From Gnomoniopsis sp. IMI 355080 (taxonomy: Eukaryota > Ascomycota > Sordariomycetes > Diaporthales > Gnomoniaceae), in assembly GCA_027946555.1 (NCBI GenBank), contig JAPEVC010000146.1:1-64000 (forward strand): a DNA stretch of 64,000 nt, written 5' to 3'. The position numbers and the translations under genes were made by a program. Positions 42,896-55,575 of the stretch are shown piece after piece. The notes under the pieces were generated by a model that was given only the letters and a program-made list of their open reading frames with translations, did no database searches and was not told where the DNA came from. Each line of letters begins with the position of its first letter. Within the stretch, counting starts at the first letter, position 1.

Positions 42896-44308
42896 TAGTG
42901 CCTGGTCGCTCTCAAGGTTGCTTAGGACGGTGGTTCCTGATGCGTATGCTGTGCTAGGATCCGACTCCCAAGGGTTTGTCTTTGGTCAGCTATGGCGAGG
43001 GAGGTCGATCTTCTTGAGCTGAGAACATGCTCAGTGTGCTCAAAGTCATTTGATTCATTGCGATCTGGAGAATAACCTCGGTGCGTGATTTGCCATTGGG
43101 AGGGTGGGAGAGTGGTCAGAATGTTTAGGGTGATGTCATGCTCGATTCGTCATTCAATCTTTATCATCAATTTAGGATCCAGTATCTCAGCGTTCCCCAC
43201 AGATACTATTCAGTCGACCTCGCGATGGATATCTCTTTCACAATTGATTTACGTGAGTTTTGTCAACGTCGATTGCCACGGCCCACATACCCACGTCGAC
43301 GATGATAACTACAGCAAGGGCCCCTACAATGCCTACAATTCGGTACTCACTCTCGAATCTCACTCATGGGCAATTTATTTACGGTTCTGAATTAAGCCGA
43401 GCAAGAGTTTCGGGCTACGGTCGTCTGGAAATGTAACAAGACCCCTGCGCCACGTTAGTTTTCGTGGACGGACCGTCCCGTGTGGGGTCTACTTGCTGGG
43501 ATGACAAGGGCTTGTCAAGGCTGTCTCTGGACTGTACCTAGGTACCTCATCCAAGGCTCTAAGGGACGGTCTTCCATGTTGGGGGTTGCTTGATGCTCCG
43601 TGATTTTCTACAGCTACTTCTACGGATACTCGTACATAGGTGAGTGGATGTAAAAGAGGACAGATACTTAGACACAACTTTTCTGTAGAAACGTTCCTGA
43701 CTCGTAGAGTCTTGTTCGAGCAGTCTCTAGTCCCCATACCAAGGAACGCTACCATGTACAGTTCCCGGTACTTGGTTGTTCATCCGCCAGCCCGCCCACC
43801 AACTTCGCGGGTTGTATCGGCATTAGGCCCCGCCATCAGGGTCGCTACTCCACTATCGCTATCAACTTCCTAGTCGATCGGCAGCTACGCTCCACGAAAA
43901 TCCTCAAGACCCCAGGTTTTGCTGACAGCTAGCCTTGACTCAGATGACTCGAACAGATGCTGTACATAGTACAATATCAGCCTATCTCGGCGGTAACGGT
44001 AGTCGTAGACAGACACTGCTTCACATCTTATTAAAGCTGTCTCGTCACGTCTTGCCAGATGCTCTAATGAATGTTCAATTCCTCCCAGGTTGTCAAAGTG
44101 CTGGACAGAACATCACCGCGAAGCCCCATCCCGCGACGCCATCTCAGTTTCTCTGGCCCACATGCTGAGTCATACAGTAATTGTGAGGACGAAATAAAAA
44201 TAAGAAAAAGGGCAGAGAGAAGAGAACTTCCGCCGCTGTCACTCCCGGGACATTGTTTACCTACCCAACCAGGTGTTTTCCACTGCGCACCTTTGTGACA
44301 TCGCCAAC
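42896..44308. other. Intergenic, 1.4 kb
   Basis: No gene supported. One palindrome copy at 43535-43544. Confidence 0.55.
43535..43544. repeat. Dispersed palindrome TACCTAGGTA, copy 6
   Basis: Followed by CCTC, so the second unit is only partial. Confidence 0.9.
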
Positions 44309-46034
44309 ATGAGTGGAGAAAAGTTCACAGATGCCTTGTCTGTGACGAAGGATGAGGAGGCCGGTGAGGTCCGCTTCACAGATGGCACGCACAACCTCAT
44401 CGCAGCACAAGACCAGCTCAAGCGAGGCCTCAAGAGTCGGCACATTCAATTCCTGGCTTTAGGTGGCGCGTAAGCCCTCTCTCTACTTCATCGTCCTCCT
44501 ACACGCCCTTCTTCGTGCCCGCAGTGTAGAGCGCAAGCTGACTGTCCTTTCCAGCATCGGCACGGGTCTCTTTGTTGGCTCTGGCGCCATCTTAGCTACA
44601 GGTGGGCCCCTCGCGTTGTTACTCGGCTACCTGTGCATGATGGCCATCGTCTGGAACATCATGAACCTTCTCGCCGAAATTGTCGTCTACCTCCCCTTAA
44701 AAGGCGCCACTATCCCGTACTTTGTTGAGCGCTTCGTCGAGCCCAGCTTGGCGTTCGCAGCAGGATGGAACTACTGGTACGCCTACGCCATTCTAGTCGC
44801 CGCCGAAGCCTCAGCAGGCGCCATCATTCTGGATTACTGGACCACACCCGTCCCGACAGGAGTGTGGATCGCCATCATCCTCATCGTCAACCTGGCACTC
44901 AACATCTTTGCCGTCAACATCTTCGGTGAAGCCGAGTTCTGGTTTGCCAGCATTAAACTCATCACGATCCTCGGCCTGATCATGACCGGCCTGGTCATCA
45001 TGTGCGGCGGCGCCCCCAACGACAAAGCCATCGGCTTCTGGTACTGGCAGGAAAACGGTCCCATCAATGAGTATCTCGTCGGCGGAAGCACCGGCCGCTT
45101 CCTCGCCTTCTGGGCCGCCTTCGTCAAGGCCGGCTTCGCCTTCATCACCTCGCCGGAGCTCATCGCCCTCGCGGCCGGTGAGACCGTCGCGCCGAGGCGG
45201 AACATTCCCAAGGCTGCGGGGAGATTCATTTACCGCCTGGCCATCTTCTATGGGCTCGGCGCTTTCATGATTGGCTCCATCTGTCCGTCGACAGATGAGC
45301 GCCTGCTCTCAGGCACCTCGAATGCCACGGCGAGCCCGTGGGTGATTGGTATCTCGATTGCCAACATCCCAGTGCTGAACCATCTTATCAATGCCGCGGT
45401 CTTGACGTCGGCATGGTCCGCGGGCAATGCGTTCTTGTACTCGGGCGCGAGAGTTTTGTACTCCTTGGCTGTCAGCGGCCAGGCACCTGCCATCTTTACA
45501 AGGACGGGTAAACTGGGCGTACCATACGCCGCCGTCTTGGCAACCTGGGCCGTCGGGCTTCTGTCGTTTCTCAGTATCAGTCAGACAAGTGCAGTAGTCT
45601 TCGACTGGTTCGTCAACATCTCCACCATCTCGGGCCTCATCGCCTGGGTGGTCTGCATCATCACCTATCTCCGCTTCCGCAAAGCCATGCATTTCCAGAA
45701 CCTCCTACACACGCTCCCCTACAAGACGCACTTGCAACCATATGCCACATACGTCGTGCTGGTCGTGCTGATTATCCTGACCCTCACCAATGGCTTTTCC
45801 GTCTTCTTCCCGAGCGAATGGAGCGTGGGTGGTTTCTTGGCGGCATACATCACGCTCCCTATCTTCTTGGCGCTCTATGTAGGCCACAAGATCTGGTTCC
45901 GGACGCCGTTTGCGAAGAAGGTGGAGGAGATTGATGTTATAACGGGCGTGCGGGAAATGGATGCTCTCGAGGCGGAGGATGTGCCGCCGGTGGCCAAAAA
46001 TTGGGCACAGAAGATCTGGTACTGGCTCGCGTAG
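44309..46034 (+). CDS. Amino-acid permease (APC superfamily, fungal YAT/AAP type)
   Basis: Exons 44309..44469 and 44555..46034 give 546 aa. The hydrophilic N-terminus ends in LKSRHIQFLALGGA-IGTGLFVGSGA, the conserved first transmembrane segment of amino-acid permeases, rebuilt exactly across the intron. About twelve hydrophobic segments follow, including FGEAEFWFASIKLITI and the conserved FITSPELIALAAGE, typical of the fungal amino-acid:H+ symporters (proline/general permease group). The C-terminal cytosolic tail (EEIDVITGVREMDALEAEDV) is acidic, as usual for ubiquitin-regulated permeases. The protein sits in the plasma membrane. Specificity cannot be deduced. Confidence 0.93.
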
Positions 46035-46426
46035 AGTAGAGGGCATTGTGTGGTTGTGTCGCAACGAATCTGAATAACAAGACATGTGAATTCAGTTCTT
46101 CTCTGTGCAAAAGCAGTGTATTGAAGCTTGAAGACGTAGTGGTCGACCTTCGGAAAGGCGAGACCCTTCGTGCCAGACTGAGAGGCTCGTGTCTGTAGAA
46201 AAGTGCGAAGCACCACTGCCGAAGGTCCGTCTATAAAAACGCCATGCTCACACAATAGTCAACGCCCACAAAATGAAGGCGATATACCACCCCGTGCCAT
46301 GTCATATTGCATTGCGTAGGCCTATGACATTGACAAACCAACATCCAGTGCACTTCTAGACTTGCCGCGCTCTCCGAATTATTCCACACGATCCCACTAC
46401 CAATGTCCTTGCGCACAATCTTCGTC
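46035..46426. other. Convergent intergenic
   Basis: Short spacer between the 3' ends of the permease and the coiled-coil protein genes; presumed 3' UTRs. Confidence 0.6.
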
Positions 46427-47539
46427 TCAAACATTAAGATCTGTTGCCATTTTTTGACTCCAAAATTGAGTCATCTGAGACACCTTTCTCTGTCCAATAA
46501 CGGGTTTTAACGAGGCCCTATTTGACACCTGCCTGTGCGTGGTCCTCAATCTCCTGCTGGCTGGTTCGCCCTCACTCGCGAAAGGGAACCGCTTCTGCAC
46601 TGGGTTGGGCGGCCGCAAGGACCGGGGAGTCCGTTGGTGGTCTTCCTCGTTCAAGACCGCACCAACAATGGTTTCCATAAGATGTTTATCCTCAAATGAG
46701 GTCGGTTGTACGGATCGGGGAGTCTGTAGGTCTACCTCTTCTTCCACATCTGCCCGAAGGCTGTTTTGTGGCGGGTCATTCTCTTGTGATGGGCTCGACT
46801 GTACAAGTAAGAGCGTCTGCTGTTGTACCTCTTCCTCATCGTCTGCCGAACTTGGTGCTGTCACGTTGGTCTCGGCAACGCTCTCCAAGAGCAAGTCCTC
46901 TTCTTCGATGCTGTCCAAGATATCTGGGAAGATGTTTGGACACTCTGGAGGATGCTGGGGTGGTGCGCGTCTTTCCAAAATATCATCCTCACGCTCCCCA
47001 AATATCTGGATTGATTCGGTGGTGTATGTGTACGACACGGGCTCAGCAAAAGCTTCCTCAACCTGAAAGGGCTGAGCTGGAGATGACTCGACCGTTCGCG
47101 GCTCGGAGGGTAGTAACCTTGCTGATGGATTTTCGTCCGAGACTTTTGGCCCGGAATTTTCCAATTCACGTCGAGCCCTTTCTCTATTCTTCATGGTTGT
47201 CAACAATCCCCGAAGCTCTTCGAGTTCCTCTCGAATATAAGATGCCGAGTCACGCATGTGGTTGAGTCGTTCTGAATAAGTGTCCAGCTGGCGGCCTGTA
47301 TGTCGGAGATTGTCTTCAATCCAAAAGCATTCCTGCATTCCATCAAGGCTTCGAAAGGGTGACTTTTTTTCATCGGTGGGTGACTTTTGCCCAGAAATTT
47401 GTCGACTGGACGGCCTGGAATGAGGGGCGTCGGGCTTGGGCGTGGGCGTTGAGGCTTTGGATCCAGAGCTTCTCGCCCAGCCAAAATACGAGCCGATAGG
47501 GCGCATCATTATAACTGGCTTAGCATTCTCAGAGAACAT
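46427..47539 (-). CDS. Hypothetical protein with coiled coil and Glu/Pro/Ser-rich repeats
   Basis: Single ORF, 370 aa from the first ATG (47539). Upstream in-frame codons begin with TTG and are not needed. Residues 1-70 are Ser/Pro-rich. About 75-130 form a charged coiled coil (FWIEDNLRHTGRQLDTYSER, then REELEELRGLLTTMKNRERA). The second half is acidic and disordered. It contains three imperfect repeats: EEEVQQQTLLLVQ, EEEVDLQTPRSVQ and NEEDHQRTPRSLR, each followed by a Pro/Ser segment. The end is basic (TTHRQVSNRASLKP). I do not recognise a family. The organised coiled coil and long open frame support a real gene; cytosolic or nuclear location is a guess. Confidence 0.6.
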   Translation of the reverse strand: MFSENAKPVIMMRPIGSYFGWARSSGSKASTPTPKPDAPHSRPSSRQISGQKSPTDEKKSPFRSLDGMQECFWIEDNLRHTGRQLDTYSERLNHMRDSASYIREELEELRGLLTTMKNRERARRELENSGPKVSDENPSARLLPSEPRTVESSPAQPFQVEEAFAEPVSYTYTTESIQIFGEREDDILERRAPPQHPPECPNIFPDILDSIEEEDLLLESVAETNVTAPSSADDEEEVQQQTLLLVQSSPSQENDPPQNSLRADVEEEVDLQTPRSVQPTSFEDKHLMETIVGAVLNEEDHQRTPRSLRPPNPVQKRFPFASEGEPASRRLRTTHRQVSNRASLKPVIGQRKVSQMTQFWSQKMATDLNV

Positions 47540-48037
47540 CAGGAAGGAAATGGGACATGACAACAGCGGATCAAAGAGCTTTGACGATGGCTAGAACCGT
47601 ACTTTGTGTCGAGAGGGGCAGAGTGGAAGGTGGCCTGTTCACATATGCGATTCGCTAGGGAGAGATTCTTAAATCCTATGAATTAAACTCTATGGATTAA
47701 ACTTTGACTCTCAGGCATGTATGCATGATGCCCAAGTTCTCAGGTGTTGCAAGGTCGCTCCGTTGCGACCGGACCTTTTCGACCCAGATACTGACAGTGA
47801 GCTTGTGGACTGTTTCATAACCAGACTACTAGGTGCGCTGGCTCGGTTCGCAGCCAGTTTCCATGTTTTGCCCCGTCGATCATGTTCATCCGTCCTTGGA
47901 TGGACCCCAGTCCAGCCCGTTCCCATCCTGTCAATCGCCCTTCCAAATTCCTTTCGTCAGCCTCCAATACATTCGACTTTTTTGAACGATGGGTAGCATA
48001 GTATGCACACCGTTTCTCGGTCAGTGTCGTGTCAGGA
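47540..48037. other. Intergenic
   Basis: Spacer between two minus-strand genes. The long ORF running through here at 47815-48118 is the continuation of the Myb-gene frame through its last intron and is not coding after splicing. Confidence 0.6.
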
Positions 48038-49119
48038 CTACTTCTTGAGGCCTCTGCGCAGACGGTCAAGCTGCCAATACTTGTCGGCAATCGATCCGGG
48101 GGTATGGGTGCCAAGAATCTATAGTCCGGGATCGACGTTAGCCTTGCAAACCTTAACCCACTCCTGAACGGCTTGACAGTTTGATAGACTGTCCGTGTGT
48201 GTGGTAGACTGACCTGGTGAATCTCGGGCCAACCCATATCCTTCGTCTTTCTCAGGAAGACGACGAGAGCGAGCTCCTGCTTATGCCAACGGTTCTTGAA
48301 CTTGTTCGAACGACCACCGCGGCGCACGACGCGGGTGGCCTTACGCCGAGGAGCAGGCTTGCTAGGAGCTGGAGCAGGAGCAGGAGCATCCTCGAGGCTG
48401 TTGGTAGAGGGCTTGGTGACAAATGGGTCGTCAAGATTGGAACCAGGAGAAGGATGGTTGCTGATGGAGACGTTGCAGTCCGAGACAGAAGCAGCGCCGT
48501 TGGCGAAGGGGACGCCATAGCCGTGGACAGGAGCGACACCGTTGGACAAGGAGATGTCATTGCCCTGGCCAGCAGTGGCGCTGCTGAAGAAGGACGCAGT
48601 CAGGGGAGTGGGCGTGTCGGGCATGACGGGTGCAGCTATATCTTTGCAGTCAGCCTCGGAACTCTGAGATCATACGGTGAGGTCGGGAGCGGCCAGGGAG
48701 AGATGTGGATGCCACTGCAAGTCGTCAGCAAACTTACCAGAGTCATAGACAGCGACAGCGCCATGCTGGTACGCATGAGCAGGGCTGCTGTAAATCTCGC
48801 TGGGCGAGGAGCCGATGTGCGGGGCCAGGTCCGGGCGGCGCTTGACGAGCTTGAGGTGGCCGTCAGCAGTCATCTGCTGCTGGTCGTGCTGGTACGGCTG
48901 CTCCTGGTACCACTGTATGGCCTGGTCAGTGTTGTAGGTAGAAGGATAGGTATTGCCCTCTTGACTGGGAGGATTGGCCTCCCAGTACTTGCTCAGGAGC
49001 TCCTTATCAAGATCCGGACCTGGCAGGACTCCATGCTCCTCCAGGTACTGGATCCTGAGGAAGCTCAGACTTGGTCCTGGGGCACCAATGGCCTCAAGGT
49101 TGTCAGGATAGCATGACAT
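48038..49119 (-). CDS. Myb/SANT-like DNA-binding protein
   Basis: Exons complement(48038..48118, 48214..48635, 48738..49119) give 294 aa. The N-terminal two thirds are Gln/Pro/Ser-rich and disordered (YQEQPYQHDQQQ). The C-terminus has a basic stretch RRKATRVVRRGGRSNKFKNR followed by WHKQELALVVFLRKTKDMGW with PEIHQILG across the last intron. Then comes SIADKYWQLDRLRRGLKK and stop. Three helices with Trp residues and a basic recognition helix suggest a Myb/SANT-like homeodomain fold at the very C-terminus. Without the final intron the frame would run on for 140 unrelated residues, so the 95-nt intron is important to the call. It is probably a nuclear regulator; targets are unknown. Confidence 0.72.
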
Positions 49120-51552
49120 TGTGTGAGCTTGAGAGGCTTGCAATGTGTGTTGCAAAGCTTTGCAGTGGTGGTTGATGTTGTTGAAGCAGTTGATTTAGAA
49201 TCAGAAGCAGGAGAATTTGCAAAGTCAAACGGGCATGGTGAGTCCTAGTCACTCAGACCTCTTTCCCGATGAGTGGATGGTGACAGCTTAGTATCAAGTT
49301 GTCGTTGGGGCGATGAGCAACACCATGTGCTGGGTGCTTGATGTGAGCAGGTTCCCCCAGTGGAGGGTTTGGTCTTGGGATGTGTCAAGACTCTGTGACC
49401 TAGGCTTATACAGACAGCTCAGATTAGCAGTCCATAGTGACCCTTCAGATTTTGAGTCAACACAGAAATCCTGTTCAGAATAAGTTGGCTTGAACTATAG
49501 ACGACTACTTTCAACCCTAAGGAGGAGTTATGGTAGATAGTAAATGATTTGACTTCTGCTTTCTAAGTGTAGTGATTCTTCACTGCTTTAGATCTAAGTT
49601 TCAATTTGTCGTTGTTACTGCTCCAATTATGTAAATAACAGATCCATGAAAGAAGACAAAGCTCACTCATTGTGTATAAAAGGTCTAATTAGTGATAAAG
49701 TGCCTATTTTCCCAGTATCACTGCAAGCCAGAGGATAAAGAATAGATATTGCTTTCAGTGCCCTCAATTTTTTTACAACATTAACCAATCTCTGTTTCTT
49801 GGTACCCCAACGCCGTCTCAACGTGCCTGAATTGCCGGTATCTTGAGATCAAACCTAGAACAGACAACGGAGTATAGCCCAGGCCAAATTTGCTTGTCTT
49901 TCTCAGTCTGAAGATATGGAGTTCTAGGGGTTTCTTCTTCACTACCGCCAATGGTGAATGCCGACTTGCCCTCACCGTCACCAGATGTAAGGCTCTTCTG
50001 ACTCTTTTCCTTTAGCGCTCTGCAGAGGTGTTCATAGCAACACACCTCGCACTAGTTATACTGTTCATCACCCATGATGATTTACCATTTTGATTATTCA
50101 TGGTGTGAGGTTGTAATTACCTAGGTACTGTACTTGAGCAGGACTCTGGGGAAAACCTTGGAACTGACGGGCCGGCCCGTCTTCAATCTCCACATCCCCG
50201 CTAAGCCCTATACAGTGGCTCGGTGGATTGCCTCCGCTTGCTTGAGTTCACCAGGGACGTTCACGCAGAGCACATGAAACAAAAGTACCCAACTGTGAAT
50301 CTTTCAAAATAGGTACACATACTAATTTTTGACTTCCACCTAGGCGACTAGGGAGAATTTAATATCTTCATATGGCTTCCAATTAGCTGGGGGGCTTTCA
50401 TCACTACAACATCGAGGCAGAGGGCCTATCCATGACGAGTCTTGTGGTCTTTCACAGTTCATTATATGATGAATACCATAATGCCTGATCAGGCCGCGGT
50501 CGGCCTCTCTGCTCTGTTTTGCTTCTACTTGGGTCGGCGATCTTGGTGGGAAAAAAGATATCGTCAACTGCATCAAGAGTCCAAAAACGGCTGGAAGATG
50601 CGGGAGACTGGCGTAATTCGTGGCAAATGAGTCCGGACTTTGGCCTGAGCTTGCCCACTACGCCTTCGAAATCTATGTTCAAATTTGCGAGCTAATTCAT
50701 GAGCCTTAGAAACATTTCTATGTTACTCAGAGGGAAGAATGAATGTCAAGAGGGAAGAGGCAGTATGAGGAGGAGATTCTTATGGAGATATTTGTCGCAG
50801 TCGCGACGTGATTATCAAATTTATAACTTTAGCATACGTTAGTCAGGATGTTGCAAGCACCAGATGATCAAGACAGACGGTAGAGCCTGCGAGAGCCTAG
50901 AGCTACATAATTACAAGGTTTCCAAAGTCATAGGTTCCAACTTCCAGGACTTGGTCTTTGATTGGCGTAGATTCAAAAGCGAGGCCATGTAACACTTCGT
51001 AGGCCAAGGGTCCCTATTCTGGAAGGAACATTCGAGCTCATGCTGACCGGCCTTATGTCGCTCTGATTCTTCGGGCCGCATATGCAGGATGAGACTGTAC
51101 GACTTGAGCCGGGTCAGCAGATGACATGGTGCTGTATAGCCCGACGCCCACCCCGGCCTCGCCAAGGTCTACTTGGGCACGCTGAACTCCGGATGAACCG
51201 GGCCAAGCACTGTGCGTCTAGCTTCGCATGCACGACATTTCACGGCGTTTCCTGTATGGTGCCCATTGCATGCTGGTCACATCATGGGGCATGACTTAGT
51301 CCATGTCTGAAAGATGGGGAACATCACGAGTGAGGGGAAAACCTACATGGGGCATCGGTAGCAGTACGAGAAAAGTAGCTGATGTTGCCAAGAAAAAGCA
51401 AATTAGAACATCTCGACGCTCGTAAATTAGACAGGAATAAGCAAAGTATAAATGTAGAATTCGGGTTGTCTGTCAAACTTCAACTTCTGGTATTACAACC
51501 GACAGCTACCGTACTACCGGATCACCTTCTGGCGCAACTTAGGGATTTCGCG
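49120..51552. other. Long intergenic region, 2.4 kb
   Basis: AT-rich, with only short ORFs and one TACCTAGGTA copy (50118-50127). The DNA just before 51553 is open in the alpha-glucosidase frame but lies before the signal peptide and is taken as 5' UTR. Confidence 0.55.
50118..50127. repeat. Dispersed palindrome TACCTAGGTA, copy 7
   Basis: In the middle of the 2.4-kb spacer. Confidence 0.9.
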
Positions 51553-54500
51553 ATGGCAAAACCGGCTCTCCTCAGCTGGATCTTCGCGATTGTTGTGCGC
51601 GCCACCTCAGTAATAGACGCAAGAGACTACACGAGTGACGACGCCCTCGCAAGCTGCCCGGGGTATACTGCATCCAATGTGCAAACCACCGCATCAAGCC
51701 TCTCGGCCGACCTGGCCTTGGCCGGACCAGCCTGCAATGTCTATGGGGCCGATTTGGAGAACCTCACTTTAACTGTTAGCTATGAGACAGCTACACGCTT
51801 GCACGTCAAAATTCAAGATGCAGCAAACTCTGTCTATCAAGTTCCAGAGTCCGTCTTCCCTCGGCCGGCCTCGCAAGATGTATCCAATGCCGCCTTGAGC
51901 TTCAACTACACCGAATCACCTTTCACCTTCACTGTGTCTCGTAGTGACACCGGTGATGTCCTCTTCGATAGCTCGGCAGCAAGCCTCGTCTTCGAGACGC
52001 AATATCTACGCCTGCGGACCAAGCTTCCAGACAATCCTAACCTCTACGGACTGGGCGAACACTCCGACCCGTTCCGCTTAAATACGACAGACTACATACG
52101 CACATTATGGAGTCAGGATGCATACGGAATCCCCAGTGGGGAGAATTTGTACGGGAACCATCCCGTATACTTTGATCATCGTGGCGCCGCTGGTACACAC
52201 GGTGTTTTCCTTCTCAACTCAAATGGCATGGATATCTTCATCAACAGTACCGAGACGTCTGGGCAATACCTCGAGTACAACACTCTTGGCGGGGTGTTCG
52301 ATTTGTATTTTGTTGCTGGACCTGGTCCCGTGGAAGTTGCAAAGCAGTACGCCGAGATTGCAGGCCTGCCCGCAATGCAGCCCTACTGGGGATTGGGCTT
52401 CCACCAATGCCGATACGGATATCAAGATGTAAGGATACACATTGTTAAATCAAGAAGGAAATATCTACTAATTAAGTAAACCCATTAGGTGTACAATGTT
52501 GCAGAAGTGGTATACAACTACAGTCAGGCGAACATCCCACTGGAGACGATGTGGACAGACATCGACTACATGGATTTGCGGAGGGTTTTCTCTCTAGATC
52601 CAGACCGGTTTCCTCTCAGTATGATGCAGGAACTTGTGGACCACTTGCACAACAACCAACAACACTATATTCTCATGGGTGAGCACGATTCTCCACCGCA
52701 GCTTTACGAAATGATTCACGCCGCTGATGAGAAATCCTTTAGTCGACCCTGCGACAGCATATCAAAATTATGGCCCCTTTAACCGCGGTGTAGAAGACAA
52801 TATTTTCTTGCTTCGATCCAACGGGTCCGTCTGGCAGGGCGTTGTCTGGCCTGGTGTGACCGCGTTTCCAGATTGGTTTTCAGAGAACATTACAGCATAC
52901 TGGGACAACGAGTTCGCCTTGTTTTTCAACCCGGAGTCAGGGGTAGATATTGATGCTCTTTGGATTGATATGAATGAGCCCTCAAACTTCGCCTGCCAGT
53001 GAGTGTTGTCAACCAAAAGGCCGGAACTCAGACCTTGAAGAGATCAAGTATTGTGTGAGGAATACCACAGCTAATAGGACATAGATTTCCTTGTGACAAT
53101 GCAGCAGAACAAGCAGCGGCAGTTGGATACCCTCCAGCCCCACCAGCACTTCGTACGTGGCCTAGGCCATTGCCTGGGTGGCCATGCGACTTCCAACCTC
53201 CTGGGACCGATTGCAATTCGACAAGTGACCTGAAGCTTCGAGCGCCGACTGGTGCTGGTGGCAAGGCGATAGATATATCGCCCACTCGTCATAGTGTGTC
53301 GCTCGACCACCAGGAGCTCAGCTCACGGCAAGCTGCTGGACAGCAGCTTGGCCTTCCAGGGCGTGACCTTCTCTATCCAAAGTACTCTATCCACAACTAT
53401 GCCGCATATCTTCCAACATGGAATGGGGCAGAAGGCGGTCTCTCCAACCACACGGTCAATACCGACGTGATCCATCAGAATGGGCTGGCAATGTATGACA
53501 CACACAATCTTTACGTAAGTCATGATTATCAGATCCCGGGCTCCGAAGCTCTACTCTTTCAGCTGACATGAATCTGCAAGGGTACGATGATGTCCACGGC
53601 AAGCCGCGACGCTATGGAAGCTCGTCGTCCCAGCCTTCGGCCCATGATCATCACTCGATCCACCTTTGCTGGGGCGGGTGCAAAGGTTGGTCACTGGCTT
53701 GGCGACAACCTGAGTGATTGGGACCATTACAGGAAATCGATTGCGTCGATGATGGCTTTCGCCTCAATCTGTAAGTCGTCCGGCTCCCTATTGAATCAAG
53801 AAGCGCATGATTTCAGGAGGCTTCTACCAAGACGCAAAGCATTGTTACATTCCCTTTTCTGACCTGCTGCAGACCAGGTTCCTATGGTTGGATCGGACGT
53901 CTGTGGCTACGGCGATGACACAACCGAAGAGCTTTGCGCTCGATGGGCTACACTGGGCGCCTTCAGTCCATTCTATCGCAACCACAACGCTTATCCACCC
54001 GTAATTTCGCAGGAATTCTACCTATGGGCCACTGTTGCAGACGCAGCGAGGAAGATCATTGACATCCGATACCGTCTCCTAGATTACATCTACACAGCCA
54101 TGTACCAGCAAACTGTGGATGGGACGCCTCTCATCAACCCCGTCTTCTATCTCTATCCCGAGGACGAAGGGAGCTTCGGTCTGGATTTGCAGTACTTCTA
54201 CGGAGATGCGCTGCTCGTCGCACCTGTGACTGAAGAGAGTGCTACCAGCGTGGATGTTTACTTACCAGATGACGTCTTTTACGACTGGTATACACAGAAG
54301 CAGATCCAAGGGACAGGAGCAACTATCACCATCACAGACCAAGGCTTGACAGACATTCCTTTATACATCCGGGGCGGAGTCGTGATGCCACTCCGCGCCG
54401 AGTCAGCAATGACGACGGCGGAGCTGCGGGAGAAGGACTTTGAGTTGATCATCGCACCTGGCAGTGACGGCACGGCCAGTGGTCAGCTCTATCTCGACGA

Positions 54501-54747
54501 TGGAGTGAGCCTCGAGCAGAACGGAATCACCCTGGCGCAATTTGACTATGCGGATGGTAAATTGGTTGTCGGGGGGTCGTTTGGATACGGCACTGGGGTT
54601 GTCATCTCCAATATCACCCTGCTAGGGAGTGGAACATTGTCGAACCAGACGGAGGGCGTGAAGTTGAACGAGGAGAGCGGAGCGCTGAGGTTCGCTATCA
54701 GCAAGCCTCTCTCTGCAGGCTTTGAGATTCAACTAGTCGTCTCTTGA
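51553..54747 (+). CDS. Secreted alpha-glucosidase, glycoside hydrolase family 31
   Basis: Six exons, 51553..52428, 52489..52678, 52743..52998, 53085..53514, 53581..53770 and 53873..54747, give 938 aa, normal for fungal GH31 maltases. I chose the ATG at 51553 because [20 protein letters not shown] is a signal peptide; an upstream in-frame ATG at 51382 would bury it. The catalytic nucleophile is Asp431 in [11 protein letters not shown] and the acid/base Asp626 in [33 protein letters not shown] and the SPFYRNHN segment are family hallmarks. Many N-glycosylation sequons support secretion. The enzyme releases glucose from maltose and starch fragments and may transglycosylate. The Pro-rich insert between exons 4 and 5 ([18 protein letters not shown]) is usual in fungal members. 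Confidence 0.95.
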
Positions 54748-55575
54748 ATGGGAAATTCTGTACAGTCGATCTATCTGCATCATTTTTCGATAGAATACCG
54801 GGTCATATACGGATTTTCATAACCTAGAGCCTCTGCATGCGTTCTGCAGTGAGCTGTCCTGGGGTAATTGTCCCCATTAACATTCTACAGATTTGCGGTA
54901 AGCACATGACCAAGATTAATGTGAGCCAATTCCGAGGTAGACGTATTCCGAAACAATGGAGAGGCTTCAGACAACCTTGAAGTATCCGGAACCAGTCCGA
55001 GTCACAGCGAATCAATGTGCGGTTCAGCGGTATCAAACCATTGCAATCCGCTCTCTAGAGATATAGTATTCCATCATCCGTAAAGGAGGTTTCAGAAATG
55101 GCTGATGCACTGTCGCTCAACAGTTGCCCCTGACAGCGATGGTGTTGAGGGCGGTTTGACCCATGCAGCGGAAAGCGTCGAGGACATCATGCTCTACGTC
55201 GTCTTGTGTGACCATGCTGCAGTTCACCATCGACTTAATAGTCCAGCCAGTACACCATGAGAATCAAATATAGGAATACGGTCGAGAGAAGGCCTGTCAG
55301 GCATTATTACTCTTATCGAATGAAATCTTTTGTGCAGAGATCCCAATCGCTCGCCTGGGTCAAACCGGCAAGATAAGAGCAGCTGACTTAAAGACACGCC
55401 TTGCCAAACTACCAAAGGATCGTTATGAACATTCCTCGAAATCCTAGTTGGATGCTGACATAGAAAGTCTGCCCTTCTTTTCTAACCGGAAACCTAAGAA
55501 ATACTTGGCTGCACTGTACCAACCAAGGCAAGGTCGGCACGAGGCCTCACTCACTGGGTATATTGATGCTTTACC
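54748..55575. other. Intergenic
   Basis: No gene supported. Shared spacer between alpha-glucosidase 3' end and MFS promoter. Confidence 0.6.

Noticed and set aside
48217..49116. 299-aa plus-strand ORF opposite the Myb-like gene
   Set aside because: It runs across the well-supported introns of the minus-strand gene and has no recognisable domain.
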